Source: Propionibacteriaceae bacterium
GTDB taxonomy: Bacteria > Actinomycetota > Actinomycetes > Propionibacteriales > Propionibacteriaceae
Length of the DNA stretch: 64,000 nt
Reading direction: 5' to 3'
Assembly: GCA_016717345.1 (NCBI GenBank)
Contig: JADKFR010000007.1
Location: forward strand, 1-64,000
Positions 10,004-18,733 of this stretch are shown one piece after another. The position numbers were made by a program, and so were the translations under genes. A model generated the notes under the pieces. That model had not been told where the DNA came from, did no database searches, and worked only from the letters and a program-made list of their open reading frames with translations. Position 1 is the stretch's first letter. Each line of letters opens with the position of its first letter.

Positions 10004-11683
10004 TCAGTTCACGGTGCTCGAGGCGAGCTTCACGGTGGCCTGCTTGGCGGTGCCACTGGGGGTGATCCAGGCGATGGTGGCCTGTTGCCCTGGTTCCAGG
10101 GCCCGGATCACGCTGGCCACGTTGGTGTCGGCCGTGATGCTGGTGCCCCCGACCTTGGTGAGGGTGCTGCCCTTGGTGACCCCAGCGGAGTCCGCCGGGC
10201 TGCCGTCGACGACCTCCGTGATCGTGACCCCACGGTTCGTCTGCCCCGTGGTGGCGACCTGGATCCCCAGGAAGCCCGCCGGACCGACGCGGGTGGTCCC
10301 GACGTCACTACCCGCCTCGATGGTGGCGACCACCCGCAGGGCGGTGGCGATCGGGACGGCGTAGCTCGTGCCCTCCTTCACCGAGCCTGCCGTCGTCATT
10401 CCCAACACTTCGCCCTCGGAGTCGAACATCGGCCCGCCGGAGTCGCCGGGCACGGCGTTGGCGTCGGTGGCGATCAAGCCGGTGAGGTCTTCCTCGGCCC
10501 CCCACGGGGAATCGGAGGAGACCGTGAGGTCCTGGTCGAGCCCGGTGACCTGACCGGCAGCCTTGCTGAGGCGGCTCCGTCCGTTCGCGTTCCCCACGGC
10601 AGCCACGGCGTCCGACACGTTGACCGTGTCGTCGTCTGTGGTGACGGTGGTCAGCCCGCTGGCACCGTCCAACTGCAGGAGGGCGACGTCCTCGACCTGG
10701 TCGAAGCCGACGACTGTGGCGTCGTAGGTGTCACCGGAGTCGGCGACCGTGACCTGCACCGACGAAGAGCCCGCGACGACGTGGTAGTTGGTCAAGACCT
10801 TGCCATCAGCGCTCAGCACCATCCCGGTGCCCGCCGCGGTGCCTTCGCTGGTCTCGGCGTCGATCAGGACCACTCCGGCGGACTGGGCGGCACTGACGCC
10901 GCGGGTCGTTCCCGTCGTCGGTTCTGTGGTCGGTTGCGTCCGGGTGGACGGCTGGGTCTGGGGCGCGGCCGGCTGGCTGGCCCGGGGGTTGGTTGCCCCA
11001 CCGGTAGCGATCTCGGTCGTGGGCCGGAAGGCCAGGGCGACGGTGGTCAGCGCCAGCACGACCGCGACAGCCAGTGCGATCACGACACCGGTCCGGCCCC
11101 GCTTGGGCTGACCTGGTCCGGCATAGAGCACCGGCTGGCCGTTCGGAGGTTGGTAACCGCCCGGCCCGCCCGGGTAACCGCCGTTCTGGTGGGTGCCGGT
11201 GGGGTAGCCGGCGGCGGTGTACCCGGCAGCGCCCTGGTACCCCGCGGGCTGGTATCCCGGCGCTCCCGCGGGCGCGTTGTAGCCGGCGTAGTTGACCGCC
11301 GGACGGATCGTCGCGGCGTCCGGTGGCGCCCAGGCCGGGTTGGGCTGCGAGCCCCAGGACCCGGAGGCTGAGGCCCAGGCCGACGTCGGCTGAGAGGCCC
11401 AGGCAGCAGTCGGCTGGGAGGCCCACGCCGACGTCGGCTGGGTGGCGGCCTGAGTCGAGGCGAAGGCGGCTGATCCAGGCGGGCTCCAACCCACAGGGGG
11501 CTGGGACTCGGGCACCATCGGGATCGGCTCGGTCGACTGGGTCGCGTCCGAGATCATCAGGTGCGCTGCGGCGTCCGGTCCCACCTCGAACGCGCGGGTC
11601 GCTTCGACCTCCGGCCGGGGCGGCAGCGCCGCCGTGTCCTGCTGGTGCGGGTCGATCCGCTGGGTGATGTCATCGTCCGCCAT
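10004..11683 (-). CDS. membrane-anchored HtrA-like serine protease with PDZ domain
   Basis: A trypsin-like protease of the HtrA/DegP type facing the outside of the cell, involved in protein quality control. The N-terminal 200 residues are cytoplasmic and rich in Ala, Trp, Ser, Gln, Pro, Gly and Tyr, with a repeated unit SAWASQPT. One membrane segment (VVIALAVAVVLALTTVALAF) follows. The protease domain has the triad His (NYHVV), Asp (EDVALL) and Ser (VPGDSGGP), then a PDZ domain (GFLGIQV to the C-terminus). The ATG at 11683 is chosen because AAGGAGA is 7 bases before it; a GTG directly before it is also possible. Confidence 0.93.
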   Translation of the reverse strand: MADDDITQRIDPHQQDTAALPPRPEVEATRAFEVGPDAAAHLMISDATQSTEPIPMVPESQPPVGWSPPGSAAFASTQAATQPTSAWASQPTAAWASQPTSAWASASGSWGSQPNPAWAPPDAATIRPAVNYAGYNAPAGAPGYQPAGYQGAAGYTAAGYPTGTHQNGGYPGGPGGYQPPNGQPVLYAGPGQPKRGRTGVVIALAVAVVLALTTVALAFRPTTEIATGGATNPRASQPAAPQTQPSTRTQPTTEPTTGTTRGVSAAQSAGVVLIDAETSEGTAAGTGMVLSADGKVLTNYHVVAGSSSVQVTVADSGDTYDATVVGFDQVEDVALLQLDGASGLTTVTTDDDTVNVSDAVAAVGNANGRSRLSKAAGQVTGLDQDLTVSSDSPWGAEEDLTGLIATDANAVPGDSGGPMFDSEGEVLGMTTAGSVKEGTSYAVPIATALRVVATIEAGSDVGTTRVGPAGFLGIQVATTGQTNRGVTITEVVDGSPADSAGVTKGSTLTKVGGTSITADTNVASVIRALEPGQQATIAWITPSGTAKQATVKLASSTVN

Positions 11684-11767
11684 CACATCTCCTTGTCATC
11701 TGCTCGGCTCCCAGTGTCCGCGCCCAATCCAAGGCTTCGCTGTAGGAATCCTGTGAGAACCTGTGAA

Positions 11768-13204
11768 TCACGCCGTCAGCATCCCGTCGGCGATCAAGAG
11801 CCGCACCCTGGGCAGCAGGTCCTCGGCGAGCCGAGCCGAGTCCATCCCGCTGAGGCTGGCCACCGCGTCGACCAGGACGCCCAGCGGCAGGTCGCCGTCA
11901 CACGCTCCCACCACGGCGGCGAGCTGCGTATCGACGGCCACCGCCCGACACAGGCCTGTGGACTGCCGCAGGACGATGTGCTGGGGGTCGGCGGCGCCCG
12001 GCTCGCCCAGGGCCTCCTGGGTGAGGGAGTCGGCTCGGACCAGGGTTGCCGCCAGCAGTGCCTCGTCGCTGAGACGCGTCGCCCCGATCGCGGCGAAGTG
12101 AGCGCCCAGAGCGTCCCCCACCGGCTGGGCGACGCTGTGGGGCCAGTCCTCGACCCGGACATCAGGGTCCTCGCGTCCCGCGTTCCGGAGCACGATCCAG
12201 CCCAGACCCACCCCGGTGATGCCCAAGCCGTCGAAGTACTCCAGCCAGCGTCGGTAGGACGGCAGGTACTCCGCGGTCCCGACGAGGCCGGCGTCGGCCA
12301 GCCACACCTCGATGTACTCGTAGGGATCGAGCCGCTCCCGCTGCAGGATCAGCGCGTCGCAGCCGGAAGGGACCCAGCCGGACAGCCGTTCCTGCAACGG
12401 CTCGTCGGTGATGGCCCAGTTCCCGAGGACCACCAACGTGCCCTCGGGTGCGAGGCGGCCGGCCGACCCTGCGACCACCCTGCGCATCAGGCCGTCGCCG
12501 CTGAACCCACCCTCGCGGTAGACGAGTTCGCCGCCGGGCGGGGAGAGGACGTACGGCGGGTTGGTGACGATCAGGTCGAAGGACGCGTCCTGAACGGGTT
12601 CGTAGAGCGAGCCGAGCCGCAGTTCGGCCGGAACCCCGCTCAACCCGAGCGTGATCCGGGCCAGCTCAAGCGCGCGGGGGTTCAGGTCGGTTGCCACGAT
12701 CGTGTCGCAGTGATCCCCCAGGTGGAGACTCTGGATGCCGCACCCGGTGCCGAGGTCGAGCGCAGAACCCACCTTCGCCCGGGGGATGAGCTGGGCGAGC
12801 GTCGTGGACGCCGGCGAAGCACCCAGGACGAAGTCCGGACGGGGGCGCACGGGCGGTCCGTCCAATGGCGTGAGATCGGAGCAGATCCAGCCCTGCCGGC
12901 GTTCGGAGCCGTGCGGCTTCACCTCGACCGCCGCCCTGACCTGTGGGCCAACGCTGACCAGCCCGGCGGCCTGCAACTCAGGCAGGGCACCCAGGCGCGC
13001 AGCTCGATCCGTCGGGAGCGACTCATGCAAGAGCCACAACCGGATCGCATCCGCCTGCGGGTCATCGGCATCTCCCAGCGCCCGGGAAGCGGCGACGCCG
13101 CTGTTGCGCGCCAGGGCGGCCAAAGCGACCTGGCCGAGGCGTCGCTGGACACCGTCGAGGGTGTAGTCCGCAGCCAGCAGCCCGTCCCGAAGCCGATCAA
13201 TCAT
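11768..13204 (-). CDS. class I SAM-dependent methyltransferase with NPPY motif
   Basis: A 478-residue methyltransferase of the HemK/RlmG-like group. An N-terminal winged-helix-like region of about 140 residues precedes the Rossmann domain, where DLGTGCGIQ binds SAM, DLNPRALELA follows, and VTNPPYVLSPPGG is the catalytic NPPY motif that targets planar nitrogen of adenine, guanine or glutamine. A C-terminal all-alpha domain of about 150 residues ends the protein. The ATG at 13204 has GGAAGGG upstream. It is divergent from the helicase gene. The substrate (protein, rRNA or DNA) cannot be read from the sequence. Confidence 0.88.
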   Translation of the reverse strand: MIDRLRDGLLAADYTLDGVQRRLGQVALAALARNSGVAASRALGDADDPQADAIRLWLLHESLPTDRAARLGALPELQAAGLVSVGPQVRAAVEVKPHGSERRQGWICSDLTPLDGPPVRPRPDFVLGASPASTTLAQLIPRAKVGSALDLGTGCGIQSLHLGDHCDTIVATDLNPRALELARITLGLSGVPAELRLGSLYEPVQDASFDLIVTNPPYVLSPPGGELVYREGGFSGDGLMRRVVAGSAGRLAPEGTLVVLGNWAITDEPLQERLSGWVPSGCDALILQRERLDPYEYIEVWLADAGLVGTAEYLPSYRRWLEYFDGLGITGVGLGWIVLRNAGREDPDVRVEDWPHSVAQPVGDALGAHFAAIGATRLSDEALLAATLVRADSLTQEALGEPGAADPQHIVLRQSTGLCRAVAVDTQLAAVVGACDGDLPLGVLVDAVASLSGMDSARLAEDLLPRVRLLIADGMLTA

Positions 13205-13345
13205 GGGGCCAACCCTTCCACACCATCGGACGCCTCCGGCCGGCGCGTTCGGGGGGAGCCCTGGCCACCTCAGCCTTCGGGTGGCTACCGCCCACAGACT
13301 GCTCGCGAACCACACCCGCCCAATCGGCTGGGCGCCCTTCCACCT

Positions 13346-15679
13346 ATGGGTGCCGCGGGGGTGCCTCGCGGTGAAGGTGTGTCAGACCCGCGTGGCAGGC
13401 TGGTCGCCGTGGTGGTTCCCGGGTGGTTGCAGGCGGACGCGCGGCTACGCCACGTCCACCACCGCCCGGCTTCGGCAGGGGTGGCTGCCGAGTTTCCCGA
13501 CTGGCTGGAGGAGCCCGTTCGCGAAGCCATGGGGCGCCTCGGCGTCGCCAAGCCGTGGGCTCACCAGGTCGAGGGGGCGCAGACCGCCTTTCGCGGCGAC
13601 CACGTCGCCTTGGCCACAGGCACCGCTTCGGGCAAGACCGTGGGGTACCTGTTGCCCATTGTCGCCGCCTGTGTCTCTGGAAGCCTGGGCCGGGAGGTCG
13701 CCGGCGTGAAGCACCGGCTGCTGCCGGGGAGCGGGCATTCCGCCTTGTACCTGGCTCCCACGAAGGCGTTGGCCCACGACCAACTCCGCTCGGCCCGGGA
13801 ACTGGCGATCCAGGGATTCCGACCCAGCACCCTCGACGGCGATTCCAGCGACGCCGAGCGTCGCTTCGTCCGCGACTCCGCCCACTACGTCCTCAGCAAC
13901 CCCGACATGCTGCATCGCTCCGTCCTGCCGAACCACGCCCGCTGGAGCCGCCTGCTGGGGAGCCTGCGGTACGTGGTGATCGATGAGGCCCACCGGTACC
14001 GGGGAGTCTTCGGCGCCCAGGTCGCCGCAGTCCTGCGGCGGCTGCGACGGGTGGCCGCCCACTACGGCGCCGACCCGGTGTTCATCTCGGCCTCCGCGAC
14101 GGCGGTGGACGCGGCCGAGCACCTCTCCACCCTCACCGGTGTTGCCAGCGCCCGACTCATCGACGTCGACACCTCGCGGCGGCCCGCGCTCGACTTCTGT
14201 CTGTGGCAGCCGAACGACGATCCCCACCACGAAGCCGCCGACCTGATGTCCAGACTGGTGGCCGACGGGCGCCAGACCCTGTGCTTCACCACCTCGCGGG
14301 TCCAGGCCGAACTCGTCGCCCTGCGTGCCGGGCGGTCCCTGGCTCAGGCCACCGAGGTGGCGTCCTACCGCGGTGGCTACCTCGCCGATGACCGCCGGGC
14401 CATTGAGCGCCGGCTGCAGACCGGAGAATTGCGCGCCGTCGCCTGCACCAACGCCCTCGAACTGGGAGTCGACATCACGGGAGTGGACGCCGTCCTCAGC
14501 TGCGGCTTCCCCGGCACCCTCGCGGCACTGTGGCAACAGGCAGGCAGGGCCGGACGAGCCGACCGCGACGCCCTGGCGATCCTCATCGCCAAACCCGATC
14601 CGCTCGACAGCTACCTGTGCGAGCACCCCGAGCTCATCTTCGACGCTCCGGTGGAGCGCATCGTGCTGCATCCGTCCAACCCTGCGGTGCTGGGGCCGCA
14701 GTTGGCGGCGGCCGCCCAGGAGTTGCCGCTGACCACGTCGGATGAGCACTACTTCGGTCCGACGACGCTGGCCCTGGCTGAGCGACTCGAGACCGCAGGC
14801 ATCCTCCGACGGCGTCCCGCGGGATGGTTCTGGGCACGTCCGGACCGGGCCGTCGACCGTATCGACCTGCGCAATCTCGCCGGTGGGAGCGTGGATGTCG
14901 TCGACGAGACCACCGGGCGGGTGGTCGGACAGGTCGACCCTGCCGCAGCAGATCGGACCGTGCACGAAGGGGCCGTCTACCTTCACCTGGGCGAACAATG
15001 GCGGGTAGCGCACTACGACCAGGCAGCCGGCACGGCCCTGGCCAGCCCCAGCCGGGAGTCGTACTTCACCCAAGCGCTCGGGGAATTCGAATTGGTCGTC
15101 CGCAGTGACGAGAAGCAGCGCCGCCTGGCCGGGGCAACCGTCCACGTGGGGGCGGTGGAACTGCGCTCGCGCGTCACCGGATACCTGCGCCGCGACACCT
15201 TCACCGGCAAGGTGTGGGATTCCACCCCCTTGGACCTGCCACAGCGGACGCTGCGCACCCGTGCCACGTGGTGGACGGTGGATGCCGCCACGCTCGGCCG
15301 CGCCGACGTTCCCGAAACCGCGCTGGCTGGTTCCGCGCACGCGGCCGAACACGCCGCCATCGGGCTGCTTCCAGCCTTCGCACCCTGCGACCGCTGGGAC
15401 ATCGGGGGACTCTCGACCCGGTGCCACCCCGATACCGGGGAACTCACCGTCTTCGTGCACGATGGCCAGCCCGGCGGTGCGGGATTTGCCGATCGGGCCT
15501 ACGACGCCTGCGAAGCCTGGCTGGCCGCCACCCTCGTACACGTGCGCTCGTGCCCCTGCGAGGCCGGCTGCCCCCGTTGTGTCGTGTCCCCCAAATGCGG
15601 CAATGGCAACCACCCCCTCGACAAGGACGGCGCCGTGCGGCTGCTGGAGACCGTTCTCTCCCTCACGCCGGTGCGCTGA
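13346..15679 (+). CDS. MrfA-type DEAD/DEAH helicase with DUF1998 domain
   Basis: A superfamily 2 helicase related to MrfA/YprA and yeast Hrq1, which act in repair of DNA adducts and crosslinks. Motifs seen are Q/I (LATGTASGKT), II (VIDEAHRYRGVFG), III (SASAT), and VI (WQQAGRAGR). The C-terminal DUF1998 domain has the four-cysteine signature CPCEAGCPRCVVSPKCGNGN. Start is uncertain: ATG 13346 is listed, while GTGs at 13361, 13379 and 13406 are all in frame without a convincing ribosome site. The long open frame further upstream is only antisense to the methyltransferase gene and is not coding. Confidence 0.9.
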   Translation: MGAAGVPRGEGVSDPRGRLVAVVVPGWLQADARLRHVHHRPASAGVAAEFPDWLEEPVREAMGRLGVAKPWAHQVEGAQTAFRGDHVALATGTASGKTVGYLLPIVAACVSGSLGREVAGVKHRLLPGSGHSALYLAPTKALAHDQLRSARELAIQGFRPSTLDGDSSDAERRFVRDSAHYVLSNPDMLHRSVLPNHARWSRLLGSLRYVVIDEAHRYRGVFGAQVAAVLRRLRRVAAHYGADPVFISASATAVDAAEHLSTLTGVASARLIDVDTSRRPALDFCLWQPNDDPHHEAADLMSRLVADGRQTLCFTTSRVQAELVALRAGRSLAQATEVASYRGGYLADDRRAIERRLQTGELRAVACTNALELGVDITGVDAVLSCGFPGTLAALWQQAGRAGRADRDALAILIAKPDPLDSYLCEHPELIFDAPVERIVLHPSNPAVLGPQLAAAAQELPLTTSDEHYFGPTTLALAERLETAGILRRRPAGWFWARPDRAVDRIDLRNLAGGSVDVVDETTGRVVGQVDPAAADRTVHEGAVYLHLGEQWRVAHYDQAAGTALASPSRESYFTQALGEFELVVRSDEKQRRLAGATVHVGAVELRSRVTGYLRRDTFTGKVWDSTPLDLPQRTLRTRATWWTVDAATLGRADVPETALAGSAHAAEHAAIGLLPAFAPCDRWDIGGLSTRCHPDTGELTVFVHDGQPGGAGFADRAYDACEAWLAATLVHVRSCPCEAGCPRCVVSPKCGNGNHPLDKDGAVRLLETVLSLTPVR

Positions 15680-15798
15680 CGAGCCACCCGCCCCGGCCTG
15701 CACGGCTGCGGCGAACCGAGGATCGGCCCCGGGATCGGCAGCCAGTCCGCCAGGCCACCTGAACACCTCCCCACCAGCCCGGGCAACCTCGAAATCCC

Positions 15799-15899
15799 GA
15801 GCCCTCACCCTCCTACTCCCAGCGCTCCGCTCTCACCCTCCCCGCCCCAGCGCTCGGCCCCCACCCTCCTGCTCCAACGCTCCGCCCTCACCCTCCAGT
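15799..15899. repeat. four imperfect tandem units, about 26 bp each
   Basis: After the helicase gene, a C-rich stretch repeats a unit with core GCTCNGCCCTCACCCTCC four times with small changes. It lies between two converging genes (helicase and the last Tad gene). No coding sense is seen; it may act in transcription termination or be a simple expansion. Confidence 0.6.
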
Positions 15900-16331
15900 G
15901 GCGGATAGCCGCCCCGCGTGGGCAGTTGCTTCGATGCGTGCGCCGCGCAGCTGAGGCCCCATCAGGAGCGCCACCCGCACACTCACCACGAAGTCCAGGT
16001 CGTCTCCGCTGATGCGGCATTCCCGCACGCTCACCCCGTTGGCGCTCGCCAGTTGCCTCGCGATCCGGCAGGCATCACCACCGCGGGACTTCTCCCCCGC
16101 CGCGGACACTGCCACCAGGTCGGCAGCCGCTCGCACTCGATGAACCGCCAGGATCGCCCCCGCGCCCACGATGACCGCAGCGGCCACCATCGCCGCCACA
16201 AGAACACCCGCGGCGGCGATCACCGTCCCGGAGCCGCGTTCACCTCCCGATGGCGATCCACCGCCTGCACAATCGCCTGCAGAGCTGTCTACCGCGTCGG
16301 AGATCCCCCGCCCTGAGCGGACGCCACTCAC
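15888..16331 (-). CDS. TadE/TadG-like pilus-assembly protein
   Basis: A 147-residue protein of the actinobacterial Rv3654c type. An N-terminal region GERGSGTVIAAAGVL leads into one membrane segment (about residues 35-65), followed by a small domain with an AADLVAVSAA motif and two cysteines (DACRIA and VRECRI) that may form a disulfide outside the cell. The GTG start at 16331 overlaps the stop of the upstream tadE by 4 bases (GTGA). It closes the Tad operon. The open frame can start earlier, at 16391, but the overlap start fits the operon. Confidence 0.8.
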   Translation of the reverse strand: MSGVRSGRGISDAVDSSAGDCAGGGSPSGGERGSGTVIAAAGVLVAAMVAAAVIVGAGAILAVHRVRAAADLVAVSAAGEKSRGGDACRIARQLASANGVSVRECRISGDDLDFVVSVRVALLMGPQLRGARIEATAHAGRLSATGG

Positions 16332-16666
16332 TGGCCGACCTCCTCCGCGAGCACGACGGCTTGAACGCGCAGCGGCACCCCCGGCAACCACGCGGCCCAG
16401 GGACGGGCGAGCAGGACGACGACCACCGTGATCGCGCCGTCCACCTCTCGCAGGGACACCTCGGCACCGCGGGGACGGTCGCTCCGCGCGCGCTCCGCTG
16501 CGGTGGTGTCACCCCTGGCTTCCTGGCGAGCCACTTCGGCAGCCGTGTCCTGGCACTGGATCATCAGCCCCAAGACCGTCACGACCCACGAGATGACCAC
16601 GGCGACACCCGCCGCGCCGAGCATGGCCAGGGCCAACTCGACCGTCACCATTCCCCTCTGCCTCAT
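16328..16666 (-). CDS. tadE: TadE-family pseudopilin
   Basis: A 112-residue minor pilin-like protein of the Tad system. The N-terminus RQRG-MVTVELALAMLG has a prepilin peptidase site with Glu at +5 of the mature protein, then a hydrophobic helix. The ATG at 16666 follows AGGGGAGGA. It overlaps the next gene by 4 bases. Confidence 0.85.
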   Translation of the reverse strand: MRQRGMVTVELALAMLGAAGVAVVISWVVTVLGLMIQCQDTAAEVARQEARGDTTAAERARSDRPRGAEVSLREVDGAITVVVVLLARPWAAWLPGVPLRVQAVVLAEEVGQ

Positions 16667-16725
16667 GATTCCTCCCCTGCGGGTGGGGGTGGCACCCACC
16701 CCCACCCTCGACTGTTCCTTGGCTC

Positions 16726-16926
16726 CTACGACCCGGCGAACATCTGCAGCACGACCTTGAAGACCGTCTGGATCAACTCCCACAGCAGCTTCTGGAAGTC
16801 GGGGTTGTTGATGATGCTGATCAGCACCGACACGATGCTCACCGAGGCCACCGTCCCCACCGCGTATTCCGCGGTCGTCATGCCCCGCTCGTCGCGTCGC
16901 CGTGCCCCGACCAGTACGTTTCCCAT
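16726..16926 (-). CDS. small Flp-like pilin (DUF4244 family)
   Basis: A 66-residue type IV pilin-like protein. The sequence DERG-MTTAEYAVGTV contains a Gly-Met prepilin cleavage site with Glu at +5, followed by a hydrophobic segment to about residue 40; the mature protein would be about 51 residues, the size of Flp pilins. It is the probable major subunit of the Tad pilus. The ATG at 16926 has GAGAGGAG upstream, which selects it over the longer frame starting at 17214. A 259-bp gap separates it from tadC, enough for its own promoter, as is common for a highly expressed pilin. Confidence 0.87.
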   Translation of the reverse strand: MGNVLVGARRRDERGMTTAEYAVGTVASVSIVSVLISIINNPDFQKLLWELIQTVFKVVLQMFAGS

Positions 16927-17185
16927 GGCTCGTCTCCTCTCGTGCCTCCCCCAGCGGGCGACACCGGAGAGTCTCGGGAAGAGCCCCGAAATCGGTTCAC
17001 CCGGGCTTCCCTCCTGTGGATGACGCTCCGGGGCGCCTCCAGGTTGTGGACAACGGCTTGAAGGCAACCCAAGCCATCCCGCCTCCCAGATCCGCCGCGG
17101 GCCGGCGACGGGCAACTCGGGCCCGTCGAAGACCCCGGGAGCGGACATCCCGGCGGGGCGGGTCGCGCCGCTTCCGGCCAGGCGA

Positions 17186-17929
17186 TCAGCCGAAGAACCT
17201 CCCGACGAGTCCACCGATGATCGGCACGATGCCGATCAGGACGAAAGCCGGAAGAAAGCACACCATCAGGGGCAGGACGCTGCGCACCCCCACCCCTTTC
17301 GCACGGACCTGGGCGGCGGCCAGCCCCTCGTGCCGAGCCTCCAGGGCAAGGCCTCGCAACAGACGGGCCAGGCCGGTGCCGCTGCCGACCGTGCGAGCCA
17401 CCTCACGGCCAAGCTGTTCCATGCCCGGCTCAGCGGCCAGTTCCCGCCAGGACTGAGCCTCGGGCACGCCCAGCCGGATCTTGGCCGAGACGGCCCCCAG
17501 CAGGTCGCCCACCACCCCGCCCACGGCTGGCGCCACGGCGTCAACCGCGACCCGCAACGGCAGGCCGGCCTCCACCACCACCGCCAGCAGGTCACAGGTC
17601 TGGGGCAGGCCCGCCACCACCTGTTCGCGGCGCTGAGACCCGGCCGAGAGCGTGAAGCGACCCAGGACCACGAAGGCAGCCAACCCCCCACACCCGGCGG
17701 TCAGCCAGACGGCCCACCCCAGGCTCCCACCCCACACGACGATGGCCACGGCCAGCGACGCAGCGGCCAGCCCGCGCTGGTGCACCGACATGGCCTGGGG
17801 CACCGGCTGCACCCAACGGGGCAGCACCGACCCCCGCCCGCCGTCCCGCAGGCGCGCCGACGGCGGCGGGCGGATCGACAGCCACAGTGCCGCCCCGGCA
17901 GCCAAGGATGCCGCCAGCGTCCACTCCAT
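17186..17929 (-). CDS. tadC: type II/IV secretion F-family protein (TadC-like)
   Basis: A 247-residue inner-membrane platform protein of the Tad pilus. It has an N-terminal hydrophobic helix, a second helix pair around residues 50-90, a soluble T2SSF domain (QTCDLLAVVVEAGLPL) and a C-terminal membrane segment (PLMVCFLPAFVLIGIVPII). It follows tadB by 21 bases in the same operon. TadB and TadC form the platform that couples the TadA motor to pilin assembly. Confidence 0.87.
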   Translation of the reverse strand: MEWTLAASLAAGAALWLSIRPPPSARLRDGGRGSVLPRWVQPVPQAMSVHQRGLAAASLAVAIVVWGGSLGWAVWLTAGCGGLAAFVVLGRFTLSAGSQRREQVVAGLPQTCDLLAVVVEAGLPLRVAVDAVAPAVGGVVGDLLGAVSAKIRLGVPEAQSWRELAAEPGMEQLGREVARTVGSGTGLARLLRGLALEARHEGLAAAQVRAKGVGVRSVLPLMVCFLPAFVLIGIVPIIGGLVGRFFG

Positions 17930-17950
17930 CTCGATCCCTTCTCCCAGAGG

Positions 17951-18733
17951 TCAGTGATTCCCATGGCGGTCAGCCAGGAGTTCCGTCCAGATCAGGCCGG
18001 CGCAGGCGAGCCCTGCCCCCAGCACGAGACAGGCCTGTCCCGCCAGGGAGCCGGTGAGATAGGCCACCGGATCTCCTCCGACCGCAAAGCCCAGCAGCAC
18101 CCCAGCCGCCGGCAGCACCCCCAACAGGCGGCCGGTCGCCCGCGGCGCGGCCAACTCCGCTTCGACGGTGTGGCGGATCTCGGCGATGGCCGCCAGGCGC
18201 TCGGACAGTCCGTCCAACGTGGCGGTCAGCGATGCCCCCGTTTGAACCGCCACCTCCCAGGCGTTGGCCAGTTCGGCCAGCCCTGCCCGGCCCGCGATCC
18301 GGCCACCGACCCTGAGGGTGTGAGGCACCGAGCCTCCCAGTGCCTGCACCGCAGCGGCTTCGCTCAGGAGGGGAGCATCGGCGGCGGCCGTCGCCAGCGC
18401 AGCGGCCGGTACCAAGCCGGCCCGCAGCAGGCCGGCCAGTACCTGGCAGGACCGGACCACCTCCCGCTCAGCCCGCGTGGCGCGTCGCCGACGGCGGTTG
18501 CGATCCAAGATCCAGGCCGCGGTTCCCGTCACCATGGCCAGTCCCACCCCCACCGCCCAGCCCCCCAGGAAGGTTCCGGCCAGCGCGACCGCCACGGTCA
18601 CCAGCAGGGTCTTCCAGGGGGGAGCCGTCCGGGCGGGTCGCTCCCGCGCGTCAACGAGCCGGGCCAGGCGCGGGCCCGTCCCCATGCCCAGCCACACCGA
18701 AGCGAAGGCGACCACCGCCGCCACCCCGATCAT
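17951..18733 (-). CDS. tadB: type II/IV secretion F-family protein (TadB-like)
   Basis: A 260-residue platform protein with two N-terminal membrane helices, a T2SSF domain (AGLLRAGLVPAAAL to RLAAIAEI) and two C-terminal helices. The ATG start overlaps the stop of tadA as ATGA, so the two are translated together. It is shorter than the proteobacterial TadB, as usual in actinobacteria. Confidence 0.87.
   Translation of the reverse strand: MIGVAAVVAFASVWLGMGTGPRLARLVDARERPARTAPPWKTLLVTVAVALAGTFLGGWAVGVGLAMVTGTAAWILDRNRRRRRATRAEREVVRSCQVLAGLLRAGLVPAAALATAAADAPLLSEAAAVQALGGSVPHTLRVGGRIAGRAGLAELANAWEVAVQTGASLTATLDGLSERLAAIAEIRHTVEAELAAPRATGRLLGVLPAAGVLLGFAVGGDPVAYLTGSLAGQACLVLGAGLACAGLIWTELLADRHGNH

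Noticed and set aside
8372..11371. A 999-codon open frame on the plus strand opposite topA and the protease gene
   Set aside because: It is antisense to two well-supported genes; its residues are rich in Gly, Arg and Val without any domain, the usual shadow of high-GC coding DNA.
11561..13345. Upstream extension of the helicase frame
   Set aside because: The first 590 codons are the antisense of the methyltransferase gene; only the part from about 13346 has helicase motifs.
13445..15808. 787-codon open frame opposite the helicase
   Set aside because: Pure antisense shadow with low-complexity Gly/Val/Arg content and no ribosome site.
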